A stretch of 64,000 nt of DNA from Barthelona sp. PCE. Lineage: Eukaryota; Metamonada: BaSk clade. Made by a program: the position numbers and the translations under genes. Below are positions 40,243 to 49,972 of the stretch, piece after piece. Each line of letters begins with the position of its first letter. The first letter of the stretch is position 1. The notes under the pieces are model-generated. The model made no database searches. It saw only the letters and a program-made list of their open reading frames with translations, and was not told where the DNA came from. The stretch covers positions 806,001 through 870,000 of the forward strand of contig JAUFOR010000001.1 of assembly GCA_040285745.1 (NCBI GenBank). The letters are read 5' to 3'.

Positions 40243-40584
40243 TCAATTACCTTCTTCTTCTATTCTTTTGAAGTTTTGGGGGAACTCCCAGTTGGTGTCG
40301 ATGGGATGCTTTGTCTCCTGTTGAGGGAACTCATTCCAACGTTCATCAACGGTATCTTCAGGCAATTGATACACAAAATTTAACTCGTCATCGTTTTCGA
40401 TTTTTAGCATCTGAAGCGATGCCTCCAGGGGAAGAAATGTGTTATTCCTTAATAAACGAATCTCTTTGGTGTTTTTTTGGTTTATAGTTGCTAATTGCTG
40501 TACAAGATCATAAATCACGGTATCCGGATCAGCCGTAAGAAACACGGTAGTCGATTTTCTGCAACATCTAATCCAAATAGACAT
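40243..40584 (-). CDS. Elongin-B-like ubiquitin-fold protein
   Basis: This 113-residue protein has an N-terminal ubiquitin-like fold. The opening strand with IRCCRKSTTVFLTADPDTV and the TKEIRLLRNNTFL segment resemble elongin B, the UBL partner of elongin C in cullin-2/5 ligases and the elongin transcription complex. It lacks a C-terminal GG, so it would not be conjugated. The tail after residue 75 is Pro/Glu/Trp-containing and unlike ubiquitin. Elongin C is not in the window. A generic UBL protein is the alternative. Confidence 0.5.
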   Translation of the reverse strand: MSIWIRCCRKSTTVFLTADPDTVIYDLVQQLATINQKNTKEIRLLRNNTFLPLEASLQMLKIENDDELNFVYQLPEDTVDERWNEFPQQETKHPIDTNWEFPQNFKRIEEEGN

Positions 40585-40644
40585 CTAACGCAATATAAAG
40601 GCTTTAAAAGCTGTAACAAATTTTTCAACCTTTACGTTATCTCG

Positions 40645-40953
40645 ATGCCACCAAAGGTGTCTGCAACGGCCTTCGAATTGGATTTAAAAGCATCCAGAGG
40701 CAAAAAGATTCTCAACAATAATATTGAAGCAACTCCTAGAACAAAGAGTGAAGCTATTTCTAGTCTATGTATTGCAACAGAAGTGTTTTTGGAGAACTTG
40801 GGTAATGAATTAACGCTTTATTTACAATCAAAGGGTAAAACCAGACTATCAGATCGTCTTGTTCGAGAGTTTTTAGATAAAATGGTCGATGATGGTGTTG
40901 AATACTACGATTTCCTACGGGATCATGCAGCAACAAACAAGGATGAAGATTAG
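40645..40953 (+). CDS. Histone-fold protein (NF-YC/POLE3-4 type)
   Basis: The ATG at 40645 gives 102 residues. The segment TKSEAISSLCIATEVFLENLGNE, then a loop KGKTRLSDRL and a terminal helix, follows the helix 2-loop-helix 3 pattern of non-nucleosomal histone folds such as DPB3/DPB4, CHRAC and NF-YC. It would pair with another histone-fold protein in chromatin or DNA polymerase epsilon. The subfamily cannot be decided by eye. The last codon and stop overlap the convergent gene by four bases (TTAG, 40950-40953). It diverges from the elongin-B-like gene across 60 bp, with TTTTTCAA at 40621. Confidence 0.5.
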   Translation: MPPKVSATAFELDLKASRGKKILNNNIEATPRTKSEAISSLCIATEVFLENLGNELTLYLQSKGKTRLSDRLVREFLDKMVDDGVEYYDFLRDHAATNKDED

Positions 40954-41429
40954 AAAGGAATCAACCTAATAATATGCACAACCACAAAGATATAAAAGAT
41001 AACTATTGGGAAGGAAAGTACGTGATAAGCGGGAAGGAGTGCTAAACCAAAAGAAAAGACACTAATAGCACCAGAAGCAGATGTTGTATAGAATTGTCTC
41101 TTATATTTAGGATTATCAATGCTTTCTTTCTTGATCACGTTCACGTACACCGTAAGGCCAACAAAACCGATAATAAAAAGTGTAAAACTGAACCACGCAC
41201 AATACCACCAAAAATCCCATACCTTATGATCAATAAAGACTTTTTGCTTGATCTCAAAGTACTTATATACTATGTACCCCACAATAATCCAAAGAATATC
41301 AATAACAGCGAGCTTTACCGTTTCGGTAACCTCAACTTTTTTCAAATCGCGATCCTCAATGGCTGCACTTGCGTATATGGTTTGTGGATCTTTGTCCAAA
41401 ATCCTTTTACGAACGGTTGTATCAGACAT
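40950..41429 (-). CDS. Four-helix membrane protein, TMEM128-like
   Basis: This is a 159-residue protein. About 37 polar residues precede four predicted membrane segments (starting LAVIDILWIIVGYI, WWYCAWFSFTLFII, SASGAISVFSFGLALL and SFPIVIFYIFVVVHII). A loop with NPKYKRQFYTTSASG between segments 2 and 3 resembles TMEM128, a small ER-type four-pass family of unknown function. The match is weak. It overlaps the histone-fold gene by four bases at the stop and diverges from CCDC22 across 54 bp. Confidence 0.5.
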   Translation of the reverse strand: MSDTTVRKRILDKDPQTIYASAAIEDRDLKKVEVTETVKLAVIDILWIIVGYIVYKYFEIKQKVFIDHKVWDFWWYCAWFSFTLFIIGFVGLTVYVNVIKKESIDNPKYKRQFYTTSASGAISVFSFGLALLPAYHVLSFPIVIFYIFVVVHIIRLIPF

Positions 41430-41483
41430 TGAACTATAGAAGTTGATTTAACTTTTGCACATTCTTTAAGCACATTTTTTAAT

Positions 41484-43061
41484 ATGGAGGAGATCAACCA
41501 AATTTTCTTCAGATCCCTTGCGAGCGTGGGCATTCCTGTTCCTTCTCATGTTCAAACAGTAGCAGATATTGATGCTTCGTCCTTTGTCAGTCTCATTTCA
41601 TCGGTAGGAAAGAAGGTGCAGCCTCCCCTGGCGACACCAGAGGTGCTTCCCAATCAAATGTCAAAGCGATTCAAGATATGCAGCTTTGTAGCTGAAACAA
41701 TTAGTGATCTTGGTTATCCTAGCAAAATTGACTTCAACAACCTCATGTATCCACAACCTGAGGTGGTTCAGTCAGTTTTAAACTTCTTAATCGGCCTTAT
41801 TCCAAAGAAACAGCAAGTAGCTGAGGAAATTCAACCTTTGAAGGCAATTATTTCTGATTTCAAGAAGATTCCATATGCACTCCCCTGCTTTCTCCCAAAA
41901 AAACGTTCCCACGATGCTCTCATTAGGTACAAGTTCCCCAACTACAAACACAAGATATGCGTTGAACGTGTTTCCACAAAGCATCGACCTGCCGTTGACA
42001 CAATGAAGCGTGTGCTCAGGAAAGGCTTCAACGCGAAGAATCAGCGTAATGTTCTCGAGTTAATCAACTTCAAGTCGAGCTTCAACCGCTTTTCGCAGTT
42101 ACAAGATTTCGACATCCAGGTCACAAATGAGATACAATCCCAGTCGCAGGAGGAGCATATGCGCGAGCTTGAGGAGGAGATTCAGATGAAGAAGATGAAT
42201 TTGAAGAAGAACAAGGATCAGATTGATGATTTGCAGCTTGAGTTAGCTGAATTAAGGGAAGATATTATTGCAGTTGAGCAAGAACGTCTAGAGAAGGCTG
42301 GAGACCTGGAGATGTACAGAGACGTTGTTGAAATGATGGAGGACCCTGAGGTGGCCAAAAGGAAAATGGATAAACTTTACAAGAAGGCAAACGACAGTAT
42401 CGACAAGGTGGATTCGTACTGGCAGGAGACTTTTGCGCCTAAAAAGGAGGAATGTGATACATTGGAGCAACAGAACAAGGTCAATATGGATATTATTAGC
42501 GAGAAAGAAGCATATCTCAAGGAGTTGAGAGAGAAGCAAAACGATTTAATTAGAAAGACAAAGGAAAAGGAGACGTTAAAGAGTTTGCTGAAGCGTGAGT
42601 GGGATGCAACGGATAAGGGTGAGAACAGATCATTCTACTGTGAGAGAATCTATGAATTACACAAGTCCATTGAGAAGCAAAGAGGTGAAATCAAAAAGAT
42701 TTCCTTAGACATTACAATCGCAGATAAGGCCATCAAGAAGTGCTTGGATAACCTTAAGATCGCCGAGGGGGCGCTGGAGCAGGCAATTTTCAGACACGCG
42801 AAACGCGGGAAGTCAGAGGATCAGCAGTTATACAAGACTTTTGTTGACGTCCATTATACATGCAGGAAGCTTCTTGAAACTGTAGAGCAGCAGTCGAGAT
42901 TAGAAACCACGATTAAAAAACACCAGGTTATTATTGAGCGTCAAGAACGCATTGTTAATGCACTTCCAATAGAAAAGTTGAGCAAAGATTACTCATCCAT
43001 CAAGAAGGAGAACTCCAAGCTCAAGAAGCAGATCCACAAGTTGCGTAGTCAGCAAGAATAA
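41484..43061 (+). CDS. CCDC22: CCDC22, CCC/Commander complex subunit
   Basis: This is a 525-residue protein. The N-terminal 140 residues are a calponin-homology-like (NN-CH) domain. They start MEEINQIFFRSLASVGIPVP and contain ISDLGYPSKIDFNNLMYP, close to CCDC22 of animals. The rest is coiled coil from about 210 to the C-terminus, as in the family. CCDC22 pairs with CCDC93 and COMMD proteins on endosomes to support retriever-dependent cargo recycling. The CCDC93 homologue is at 61.3 kb. The tandem downstream gene starts 42 bp after the stop. Confidence 0.85.
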   Translation: MEEINQIFFRSLASVGIPVPSHVQTVADIDASSFVSLISSVGKKVQPPLATPEVLPNQMSKRFKICSFVAETISDLGYPSKIDFNNLMYPQPEVVQSVLNFLIGLIPKKQQVAEEIQPLKAIISDFKKIPYALPCFLPKKRSHDALIRYKFPNYKHKICVERVSTKHRPAVDTMKRVLRKGFNAKNQRNVLELINFKSSFNRFSQLQDFDIQVTNEIQSQSQEEHMRELEEEIQMKKMNLKKNKDQIDDLQLELAELREDIIAVEQERLEKAGDLEMYRDVVEMMEDPEVAKRKMDKLYKKANDSIDKVDSYWQETFAPKKEECDTLEQQNKVNMDIISEKEAYLKELREKQNDLIRKTKEKETLKSLLKREWDATDKGENRSFYCERIYELHKSIEKQRGEIKKISLDITIADKAIKKCLDNLKIAEGALEQAIFRHAKRGKSEDQQLYKTFVDVHYTCRKLLETVEQQSRLETTIKKHQVIIERQERIVNALPIEKLSKDYSSIKKENSKLKKQIHKLRSQQE

Positions 43062-43103
43062 AACGTGTTGTTACAATTTTTCATTTTTTCAATTTCTTTT
43101 CAA

Positions 43104-44078
43104 ATGTTGCACGGGGTTAAAAGAGAGCCGTTATCACCTGAAAAGGTACTTGAAATCAAGAATAAGGCAGATATTTACACTGAAATGCTTAACACATTTG
43201 CATCCAAATCGAAATGCCTATCTAAGGATGTTTACGACCTAACAACTAATTTATTGCAGATTCAACCAGAAGTTTATAGCTTCTGGAACTTCAGGAAGAG
43301 GTACTATGAGACCATACAAGATGAGTCAATACTCATTCAAGCATTTTCAGGTGAACTCAAGTTTATTGCTAAATGCCTACGCCAGAGTCCGAAACTATAC
43401 GCTATTTGGTACCAAAGACGCTACATAATTAGCCGATTGCATGATCTATTGCCAAGCACTGAGTTAATGTCAATCATTAAGGAAGACCACAGATTAGTTT
43501 CTCAGTTCTTCAAGTTAGATTCACGTAACTTTCACTGTTGGAATTATTATCATTGGTTGAATGAATTTATTGTTGAAAAAGGTATGGAAACACATTATGA
43601 TTCAATTAGGAGAGAGTGTGATTTTTTGCTGAGTGTGATTGACGCTAACTTCATTAATTTCTCAGCCTGGCACAATCTATTCCGCTTGTTGAGGGAAGAT
43701 GGGAGTTTGGTAAGTACGAAAACGCTACAAGAACTGCTTTTGAATGCTCTTTTTTGTGATATTGAAAGCCAAACAGTACATGAAATATTCTTGCTTTATC
43801 TCGATCTTGTGTTGTGCAAAGAGGGTCAACCCGATGTTTTTACAGCGTTTTCGGAGTTAAAATACAAAATAGACATGGGGGATTGCTTCTTTGAGGATCT
43901 GCTCAATTTATTCGAAATGTGTCATGAGGAGGAAATAGCAGAATTTGGATTGAAGATAATGCTTTACTTCAGCAAAATGAGTATCCGCTATGAACGATTC
44001 GATAAGAAAGTCTTGCTAGAAAACTTCAGAAAAATCAATAAGAGCGGTTATGAAAAATTGCTGTTTACAGATTGTTAA
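43104..44078 (+). CDS. RABGGTA: Rab geranylgeranyltransferase subunit alpha
   Basis: The ATG at 43104 begins MLHGVKREPLSPEK, like the MHGRxK start of the family, and gives 324 residues. PPTA repeats are seen as FWNFRKR, IWYQRRY, CWNYYHW and AWHNLFRL, each with the W-x2-R/Y core. Together with a beta subunit and Rab escort protein it prenylates Rab GTPases. The animal protein's extra Ig-like and LRR domains are absent, as in yeast Bet4. A TTTTTCAT element lies at 43077-43084. The last 14 bases overlap the convergent MobA-like gene. Confidence 0.85.
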   Translation: MLHGVKREPLSPEKVLEIKNKADIYTEMLNTFASKSKCLSKDVYDLTTNLLQIQPEVYSFWNFRKRYYETIQDESILIQAFSGELKFIAKCLRQSPKLYAIWYQRRYIISRLHDLLPSTELMSIIKEDHRLVSQFFKLDSRNFHCWNYYHWLNEFIVEKGMETHYDSIRRECDFLLSVIDANFINFSAWHNLFRLLREDGSLVSTKTLQELLLNALFCDIESQTVHEIFLLYLDLVLCKEGQPDVFTAFSELKYKIDMGDCFFEDLLNLFEMCHEEEIAEFGLKIMLYFSKMSIRYERFDKKVLLENFRKINKSGYEKLLFTDC

Positions 44079-44661
44079 TATCCTCCAATGTATTGATATT
44101 GATAAAAGGATCGCTGGGATAGACATCCGTGAGATCCAGGAAGTTCTTGGGAATGCCTTGATTGCCAGTGAAAATACGAATTGTATAACGATTCATTGAT
44201 CGCAAAAATCTACGTAATTTTGAAGGTAATTCAGGGAAAACATTCCAGATACCAAAGGTACAATGTTGTTGATCATTGTACATGGGGAAAACAACAGATG
44301 TCTCGGAAGACTTCAGATCATTATACATCCTTTCAAAGAGATCGTCAGGGAAAACGAAGGAATCACATGGTACAGTAAAAACATAGTCGTATTCGTTAGA
44401 GACAGCGGTGATGAATGCACCGAGGATGCCGCTAAGAGGACCAAAGCTCCTGTAATCACTATCATCAGGAGAAAGCTCATAATCAAGACCATCAATGGGT
44501 TCATTGCGGTTGATGTAGATCTTATCGATCTTCAGTGTCTGTGCTTTAACTCTATCAATGGTGTGTTCGACCATTGTTTTACCTTCATGTTGATATGTAG
44601 CCTTATCAGTGCCGAAGCGCTTAGAACTACCGTTTGCGAGAACAACACATGCAAATTTCAT
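44065..44661 (-). CDS. mobA: MobA-like molybdopterin nucleotidyltransferase
   Basis: This 198-residue protein has the nucleotidyltransferase fold of MobA. The NTP-binding loop is VLANGSSKRFGTDKAT (residues 7-22), with N in place of the second G of the usual LAGG. GPLSGILGA follows near 74, PCD at 98-100 binds metal, and the C-terminal FININTLED matches the family's F-x-N-[IV]-N-T-x-E-[DE]. MobA makes the bis-guanine-dinucleotide molybdenum cofactor used by bacterial enzymes and is not part of the standard eukaryotic pathway. This suggests acquisition from a bacterium or a changed substrate. Closely related alternatives are other sugar- or cofactor-nucleotidyltransferases. Confidence 0.7.
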   Translation of the reverse strand: MKFACVVLANGSSKRFGTDKATYQHEGKTMVEHTIDRVKAQTLKIDKIYINRNEPIDGLDYELSPDDSDYRSFGPLSGILGAFITAVSNEYDYVFTVPCDSFVFPDDLFERMYNDLKSSETSVVFPMYNDQQHCTFGIWNVFPELPSKLRRFLRSMNRYTIRIFTGNQGIPKNFLDLTDVYPSDPFININTLEDINNL

Positions 44662-44922
44662 TATTAGTTATATGAGACGAACTGGAAAGAGTCGGAAATT
44701 ATGATACATATTTCATTAATTAAAGTCAGCATTCGCTAACTCAAAACGGTTATTTTGTCCCATTTTCACAGTGCACACCTTAATAAATTCGCCAAAAAAA
44801 GACAATAGAAGAGACAAAGGTAACATGTTTTGAAAGCTTCTCTGCCTGACATAATCCGTGTTTAAATACGCATTTACACAAATTTACAACTCATAAAAGC
44901 TTTTTCAAGTAACAAAAAAATT

Positions 44923-45873
44923 TCAACTATCTATCTCCTTCAAATAACTAAAACTGAACCCAGTATATGTCTTGTATGTATCAGTAACCATCGAACTAAT
45001 ATCATTAGGCCTAATCTGTGCTTCCAGACAAATAGCACTATGATCATCAAACCCAGCATCTTGCAAGTAATTCCCTGTATACACCTGTAAACAGGGGTTG
45101 TCTGTTGTCAAGCTCATCTGAATGTTACGCCCCTTGATCGTTGCACTATCTGACGAATCCAAAACAAAACAGTGATCGTAACCCCTCGTTGTTAGTAACT
45201 CCTCACGAGCAGGCGCAATCACCCTCGGCTCCCGAAAATCAAATACTGTTGATTCAACACTGCAAAGCCGATGTGGAAGACAACGTCTATTCAATTTCCA
45301 ATATTCACTAGCATTAATTTCCATCTCCATTTCATTAACTGGGCAGTCCAGACTGAAGTAAATGTGGTTTGTCATTGCAATAGGTGTTGGTTTATCACTA
45401 TTTGCTCTGTATGCTATTCCAAAATTACTTCCTTTGATTGAATACTCCACTTTGGCAACTACCTCGTGCGGAAACCCTCCCTCCATGTGAACTGATATGT
45501 ATTCAAACTCAATAATATGTGGCTTACGTTCCACAACCGTCCAGACACGCTGATCAAACCCAATGGGGCCACTATGTAGATTATTGTTCCTTGATTCCTC
45601 GTTAATAGGGAGGTTATACGTTATTCCATCCAGTTCGAAAGTTCCATCCTCTATTCTGTTCGCTACACGGCCAACAACTGTGTTTAATCTAATACTGCGA
45701 TTTTTCACGTAACTGTCTAGGTCAGGGTAGCTCAAGACAAGGTTTGGAGAGCCGTCAAAGGAGATATACGTGACAATACATCCATAGTTCAATACCTTAG
45801 CAACAATATTCCCACACTGCAGTGTGAACTCAATAACTTCTTGCCCGTCCTCTAAATGCCCAAAAGAGTTCAT
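44923..45873 (-). CDS. galM: Aldose 1-epimerase (galactose mutarotase)
   Basis: This 316-residue protein interconverts alpha and beta anomers of glucose or galactose. Family landmarks are NYGCIVTYIS near residue 28, NTVVGRVANRI near 64, NNLHSGPIGFD with the catalytic His near 98, MTNHIYFSL near 168, and a C-terminal LEAQIRPNDIS with the catalytic Glu near 288. Length and order match GalM. The gene stands alone, about 260 bp downstream of MobA's start on the same strand. Confidence 0.9.
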   Translation of the reverse strand: MNSFGHLEDGQEVIEFTLQCGNIVAKVLNYGCIVTYISFDGSPNLVLSYPDLDSYVKNRSIRLNTVVGRVANRIEDGTFELDGITYNLPINEESRNNNLHSGPIGFDQRVWTVVERKPHIIEFEYISVHMEGGFPHEVVAKVEYSIKGSNFGIAYRANSDKPTPIAMTNHIYFSLDCPVNEMEMEINASEYWKLNRRCLPHRLCSVESTVFDFREPRVIAPAREELLTTRGYDHCFVLDSSDSATIKGRNIQMSLTTDNPCLQVYTGNYLQDAGFDDHSAICLEAQIRPNDISSMVTDTYKTYTGFSFSYLKEIDS

Positions 45874-46207
45874 TGTTTCGAATTTAACACTGATTTAATA
45901 TTAATAGAGATTGAAAAATGGAAATCACATTCTTAGGCATCAATTGATGATAATTTATTCAATTATATGGAATATCACAGCATATGTATGCGTGTTTTAT
46001 ACTTACAAAGGCTAAATCAAGCAAGAACGCAAACCGGCAAAACTCAACAAAACAGTACCTCATGATAATTCTGAGACTGGATGCAACATATCCTGTCACA
46101 TGGTGATAGGTTAATTAAAAAGGAAAAACGCAGTATTCAACTGTTTTCCATAAATTCTTCTTTTTCTTTTTGCACATGTTATTTTATGAGGGCTGACAAT
46201 TCTTAAA
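45874..46207. other. Intergenic region between divergent genes
   Basis: These 334 bp are AT-rich and contain leader sequences for galM and the gene at 46208. A pyrimidine-rich tract (CTTCTTTTTCTTTTTGC) lies about 35-50 bases before the plus-strand ATG. No RNA gene or repeat was recognised. Confidence 0.45.
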
Positions 46208-48007
46208 ATGCCTAGATCCAAAACTGTAGTGTCTAAAAACTTCACATTTACATCATTTTGTAACTTAGTTGTTGTTACTGACATAATTAATGAATTTCAA
46301 CAAGAACAACCGCTCAGCATCATAGATAAGCGAAGTGATTTGATCTTACATGGTCCTCCAGTTGATGATTCTCTTCTGAGCGGATATGAGAAATGGAGTA
46401 TGCTAAAACCTTCTTTATTGGATCCATCCATCTTTTACCGCACCATACACATGCCAAGTGGATCTATTCTTGAACTGTTTAAATTCTTTGAGGGATCATT
46501 TGTCTTTTTTAAACGGCTTGAATTATCTTTTTTCTTTTCTGGGTGTTTAATTGATCGTTTATATTTGGTAAATAGGAAAAGAATAGAATATATGAATTCA
46601 CAGATCGAAATATACAACATAGATACTGAGGATTCTGTGTTTTCTGATAATTTTGAAGTCAATCAGATAAATTGTATTGTTCAAGATGGAATTGTTTACG
46701 TTATTGGAGTTAATATGTACTCCTACAAGGCAGTTGCGTTGGTTTCTTTTACAAAAGATGATATACCATTTCTCAGCAAAACTTTTTTTGATATTGTAGC
46801 ACTAGATTGGACACCAGGCAACAATAGGTTTATCCTAAACAATGACAGAACCGTTATATGTGAACGACTTCTGAATTTGCAAAACTGTTCTGAAGTAGCA
46901 AAAGTTTTTGGTGTTTACATTCCACGACCAAGCTTCAAAGATCAATTTCATGATGTTTTTTGCCGGTGTTGGAACTTTATTAGCCTGGATAAAGAGATAT
47001 ACTGCACAGAGTATAATGAATATAGTGGAGATACAATTTTTTATCGTATTTGTAGACGTGATGTCATCAATTGTCTTTTTGTTTTAAGTAATTGCACTGA
47101 TATTTTCTCTCATGTTAGATACCCGATGTCGTTAAAAAGGGTCCCTGTACTGTTTAACTGGTTTAATCAATCCATAATACTTCTGAAACCATCAACAGTT
47201 TTTGATAATGAAGCTTTCATTGCCACCACAAAATTTTATGATATTACTGCTCAAAAATGGTCTATATGTTTTATAATCGAAGCCACTGATGAGTTTAAGC
47301 TGTATGTTAATAATGAAACACCAATATTCCATTTCCCAAACAGAATATTCAAGCACATTTCACTCAATCTCAACCATATCGCTGTCATATATAGCACTTT
47401 TGGGGATAGTTGTGCGGTCATAAACCGTAATTTTGTTGTTGAAAACGTTCAAAAAGTAGAAATTGTAGGTGATCGCGCTTGGCTCATTGAAAACAACAGT
47501 GTTCTCAAAATGTTGATGTTACATCACGAGACTGGTCACGTTACCAACTCAGTAGAGCACATTTTACTCTGGTGTGTGCAGCAAATGATCGTAAATCCGT
47601 ACTGCCAAGACGAGTGTGTTATCACATGCAGCACTGGTTCTCTTTATGTGCGTTTCAACCCTGTTTCCGATTCACTCGATTGTGTTGAAATCAAATGCTG
47701 TGGTGTGGTGTGCTTCATTGACGAAGGCATGCTGCTAAGCGGTTACAAAGCGTATAGATTCTGCAATGAAATCGAAGAATGGGTAATTCCTTCTACCTTT
47801 GTTGAAGGCAAGCGTTTTTCGCCTGAACCAGGTGTAGTGGCTGAGTGCAGGTATATAAAGGGGTTTCAGGGAACATTAAGAACCTTAACCTTTTGCAATC
47901 ATACGTGCAGTTTTAGTGTTACAGAGCGGAACTTAGATGTTGTTAATTTTCTTTCAAAATGTGATGTGTCATTCACATTCTCTTCATTTGGTAAGTTTAA
48001 ATTGTAA
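46208..48007 (+). CDS. Hypothetical beta-rich protein, 599 residues
   Basis: No family is recognised. The sequence is a long alternation of short hydrophobic beta strands with Asn, Asp and aromatic residues. It has many Cys (over 20) but no signal peptide. The pattern could be a degenerate beta-propeller similar in size to the protein at 35.9 kb, but no WD motifs are visible. Codon use is AT-rich. The gene is followed by an unusually AT-rich spacer. Confidence 0.6.
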   Translation: MPRSKTVVSKNFTFTSFCNLVVVTDIINEFQQEQPLSIIDKRSDLILHGPPVDDSLLSGYEKWSMLKPSLLDPSIFYRTIHMPSGSILELFKFFEGSFVFFKRLELSFFFSGCLIDRLYLVNRKRIEYMNSQIEIYNIDTEDSVFSDNFEVNQINCIVQDGIVYVIGVNMYSYKAVALVSFTKDDIPFLSKTFFDIVALDWTPGNNRFILNNDRTVICERLLNLQNCSEVAKVFGVYIPRPSFKDQFHDVFCRCWNFISLDKEIYCTEYNEYSGDTIFYRICRRDVINCLFVLSNCTDIFSHVRYPMSLKRVPVLFNWFNQSIILLKPSTVFDNEAFIATTKFYDITAQKWSICFIIEATDEFKLYVNNETPIFHFPNRIFKHISLNLNHIAVIYSTFGDSCAVINRNFVVENVQKVEIVGDRAWLIENNSVLKMLMLHHETGHVTNSVEHILLWCVQQMIVNPYCQDECVITCSTGSLYVRFNPVSDSLDCVEIKCCGVVCFIDEGMLLSGYKAYRFCNEIEEWVIPSTFVEGKRFSPEPGVVAECRYIKGFQGTLRTLTFCNHTCSFSVTERNLDVVNFLSKCDVSFTFSSFGKFKL

Positions 48008-48593
48008 TTAATAAATGTGTTTTTTCAATTAGACTTAAAAGTAGTATTTTGAATTATGAATGTAAAAAGCACAATTATTGGCTACAAACAATTTTTTTTG
48101 AAGAGAATAACGTTTATTGTAAGTGCAGAAATTATCTCTTCATTTGGAACATTTTTTATTAAATTTATATTACATGACGCTGTTATTCATAACTATATAA
48201 TCAATTATATTAAAAAATATAGATAATACAAATAATATGTAGAGATTTTTTTTTTTTAGTGCAATCAAAAAACATAAGGACAATGTTCAAATTAAGTATA
48301 GTTGATTTTATAATATCATTTTTAATACAAGCAAAATTGAATTAATTACACTCAATGATTTTTGGATTTTATTATGGCTTGTTTGTTCAATTTTATGGAT
48401 TAAATATTAATATAACTAGTGAGTTATGTAATTAAAATCCATGTAATTAGAATATAAGTTGGATAAAAAAAAATTATTGAAAAATTGCTAATTTACGGTT
48501 ATATTTATTGTGTTATTAATTATAAACAGAGTTTTAAGTAAGAAAAACTTCAGTAAAAATAAGCTATTTTGCGTTTAAAAAAAAAAATTTAAT
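48008..48593. other. 586-bp extremely AT-rich convergent spacer
   Basis: This is the longest non-coding stretch in the window and it lies between two convergent stops. One sampled 60-base line (48181-48240) has only 7 G or C. It holds A- and T-homopolymers but no clear tandem repeat or inverted repeat. Convergent spacers elsewhere are 0-260 bp, so this one stands out. Confidence 0.6.
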
Positions 48594-49781
48594 CTACAAA
48601 TTCATGGAAATTGTTTCCATTAGAGTACTCCCAACATTGTTATTTTTGCCAATAGCGTCATTAAGTTCAGACATTACTTGGTGCTCTAACCCGTCCATAA
48701 CGTCAAGGACATCGCTTGTATAACGGTAGAAAAATTCCAAGACAGTATCGTTAAAAGGAAGCGTTTTCATGTAATTTAGAAAACAATAGAGTGAAGCAAT
48801 TACAACTTCCTGTTCTGTTGCATCAATTTCACAAATGTAGTTATAGATTTTAGTTGAAATAGTCTCCTCAGCAATGCGGATATCAAGAGTGAAATGATTT
48901 AATGCAGAGAGGATCATTTTTGGATCATCAGGCTCTCCTTTTCTAACAAGAACCTCCCCGAGTAGCACAAATAGTTCATCAAATACATCAATAGTTGCTA
49001 TTGTCTCCAAAAGTCTGTGTAAATCATCAGTGTAAATTTCATCTATGTTGAGAAGGCAGAAAGGCACCAGTTCTTCTTTCACCCAGCCGAAGTCGGAGGG
49101 TGCATCCAGTTCTTGGTTCTTAAACATGTAGTAAAAGGCCCAAGAATACAATGAATTCGAGGGATCTAACTTCCACAATTGCAGAAGGTATTTATAAAGT
49201 GAATGATACATTTCTTTGCAGCAACCATCCGGATAGGACAGTGCAAAGTTTGCAGTGAAAAACCTTACCATCATGTCAGTTAATTCTGTATCGAAGTTGT
49301 TTTTCCTAAACACACAACCGATTACTAACCATCTGAAGAAGGCTTTCATGGGACCTGACGTACCGCTGATAATATTGTTTTCCATAAGTAGTGAAAAAAA
49401 ATTTAGGGTTTCCAGAAAAAGTTCTGGGGTTACTTCAATGTCATACTCGTTTTCAATGAATTTTAAGGAAATTGTTTGGAAAACTGAATCCATGTAGTAT
49501 TTATGGTCTCTTTTAATGTATTCAAATGTCACTGTATGGGCCAAAATCCTAAATATACTAATGAGGCACATGTGAGCTTCAATGTTATCTTTGATAGAAT
49601 CATGATTGAACCAACTGACTAAGCGGTCAATAATGGCAACTTTGTGCACTATCAAGTCAGGATTCCCGATAATTTCAAGTATTCCAAACAAATAATCTGT
49701 TGTTGGTTCACTTATCTCTAATACATCAATCAAAACATCATCTTCCCATTCATGATTATCCAAAGCGACAACAGCAGGCAT
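48594..49781 (-). CDS. Hypothetical acidic alpha-helical protein
   Basis: This 395-residue protein is rich in Asp, Glu, Leu and Ile with long amphipathic helices, reminiscent of ARM/HEAT-type solenoids (for example LISIFRILAHTVTFEYIKRD and LLETIATIDVFDELFVLLGEVL). There is no signal peptide or membrane segment. No family is recognised. Confidence 0.55.
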   Translation of the reverse strand: MPAVVALDNHEWEDDVLIDVLEISEPTTDYLFGILEIIGNPDLIVHKVAIIDRLVSWFNHDSIKDNIEAHMCLISIFRILAHTVTFEYIKRDHKYYMDSVFQTISLKFIENEYDIEVTPELFLETLNFFSLLMENNIISGTSGPMKAFFRWLVIGCVFRKNNFDTELTDMMVRFFTANFALSYPDGCCKEMYHSLYKYLLQLWKLDPSNSLYSWAFYYMFKNQELDAPSDFGWVKEELVPFCLLNIDEIYTDDLHRLLETIATIDVFDELFVLLGEVLVRKGEPDDPKMILSALNHFTLDIRIAEETISTKIYNYICEIDATEQEVVIASLYCFLNYMKTLPFNDTVLEFFYRYTSDVLDVMDGLEHQVMSELNDAIGKNNNVGSTLMETISMNL

Positions 49782-49972
49782 TGAAATAATCCTTTGAGAT
49801 GCGCAAAGGGTAGAATTTTTTGAAACAAATTCTTCTTTTTCATTTTTGATTTGTTAATGATGTGAAGCGATGTTATTTATATATATATAAATCTGAAGAC
49901 GTTTTATCTCATAATAATTGAACACATTACATGCCTGCATAAAATTATGTGGATGATTTATTTGATTGGCTC

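Noticed and set aside
44065-44661. Bacterial contamination as the source of the MobA-like gene
   Set aside because: It overlaps a eukaryotic RABGGTA gene in continuous sequence and lacks any bacterial neighbours.
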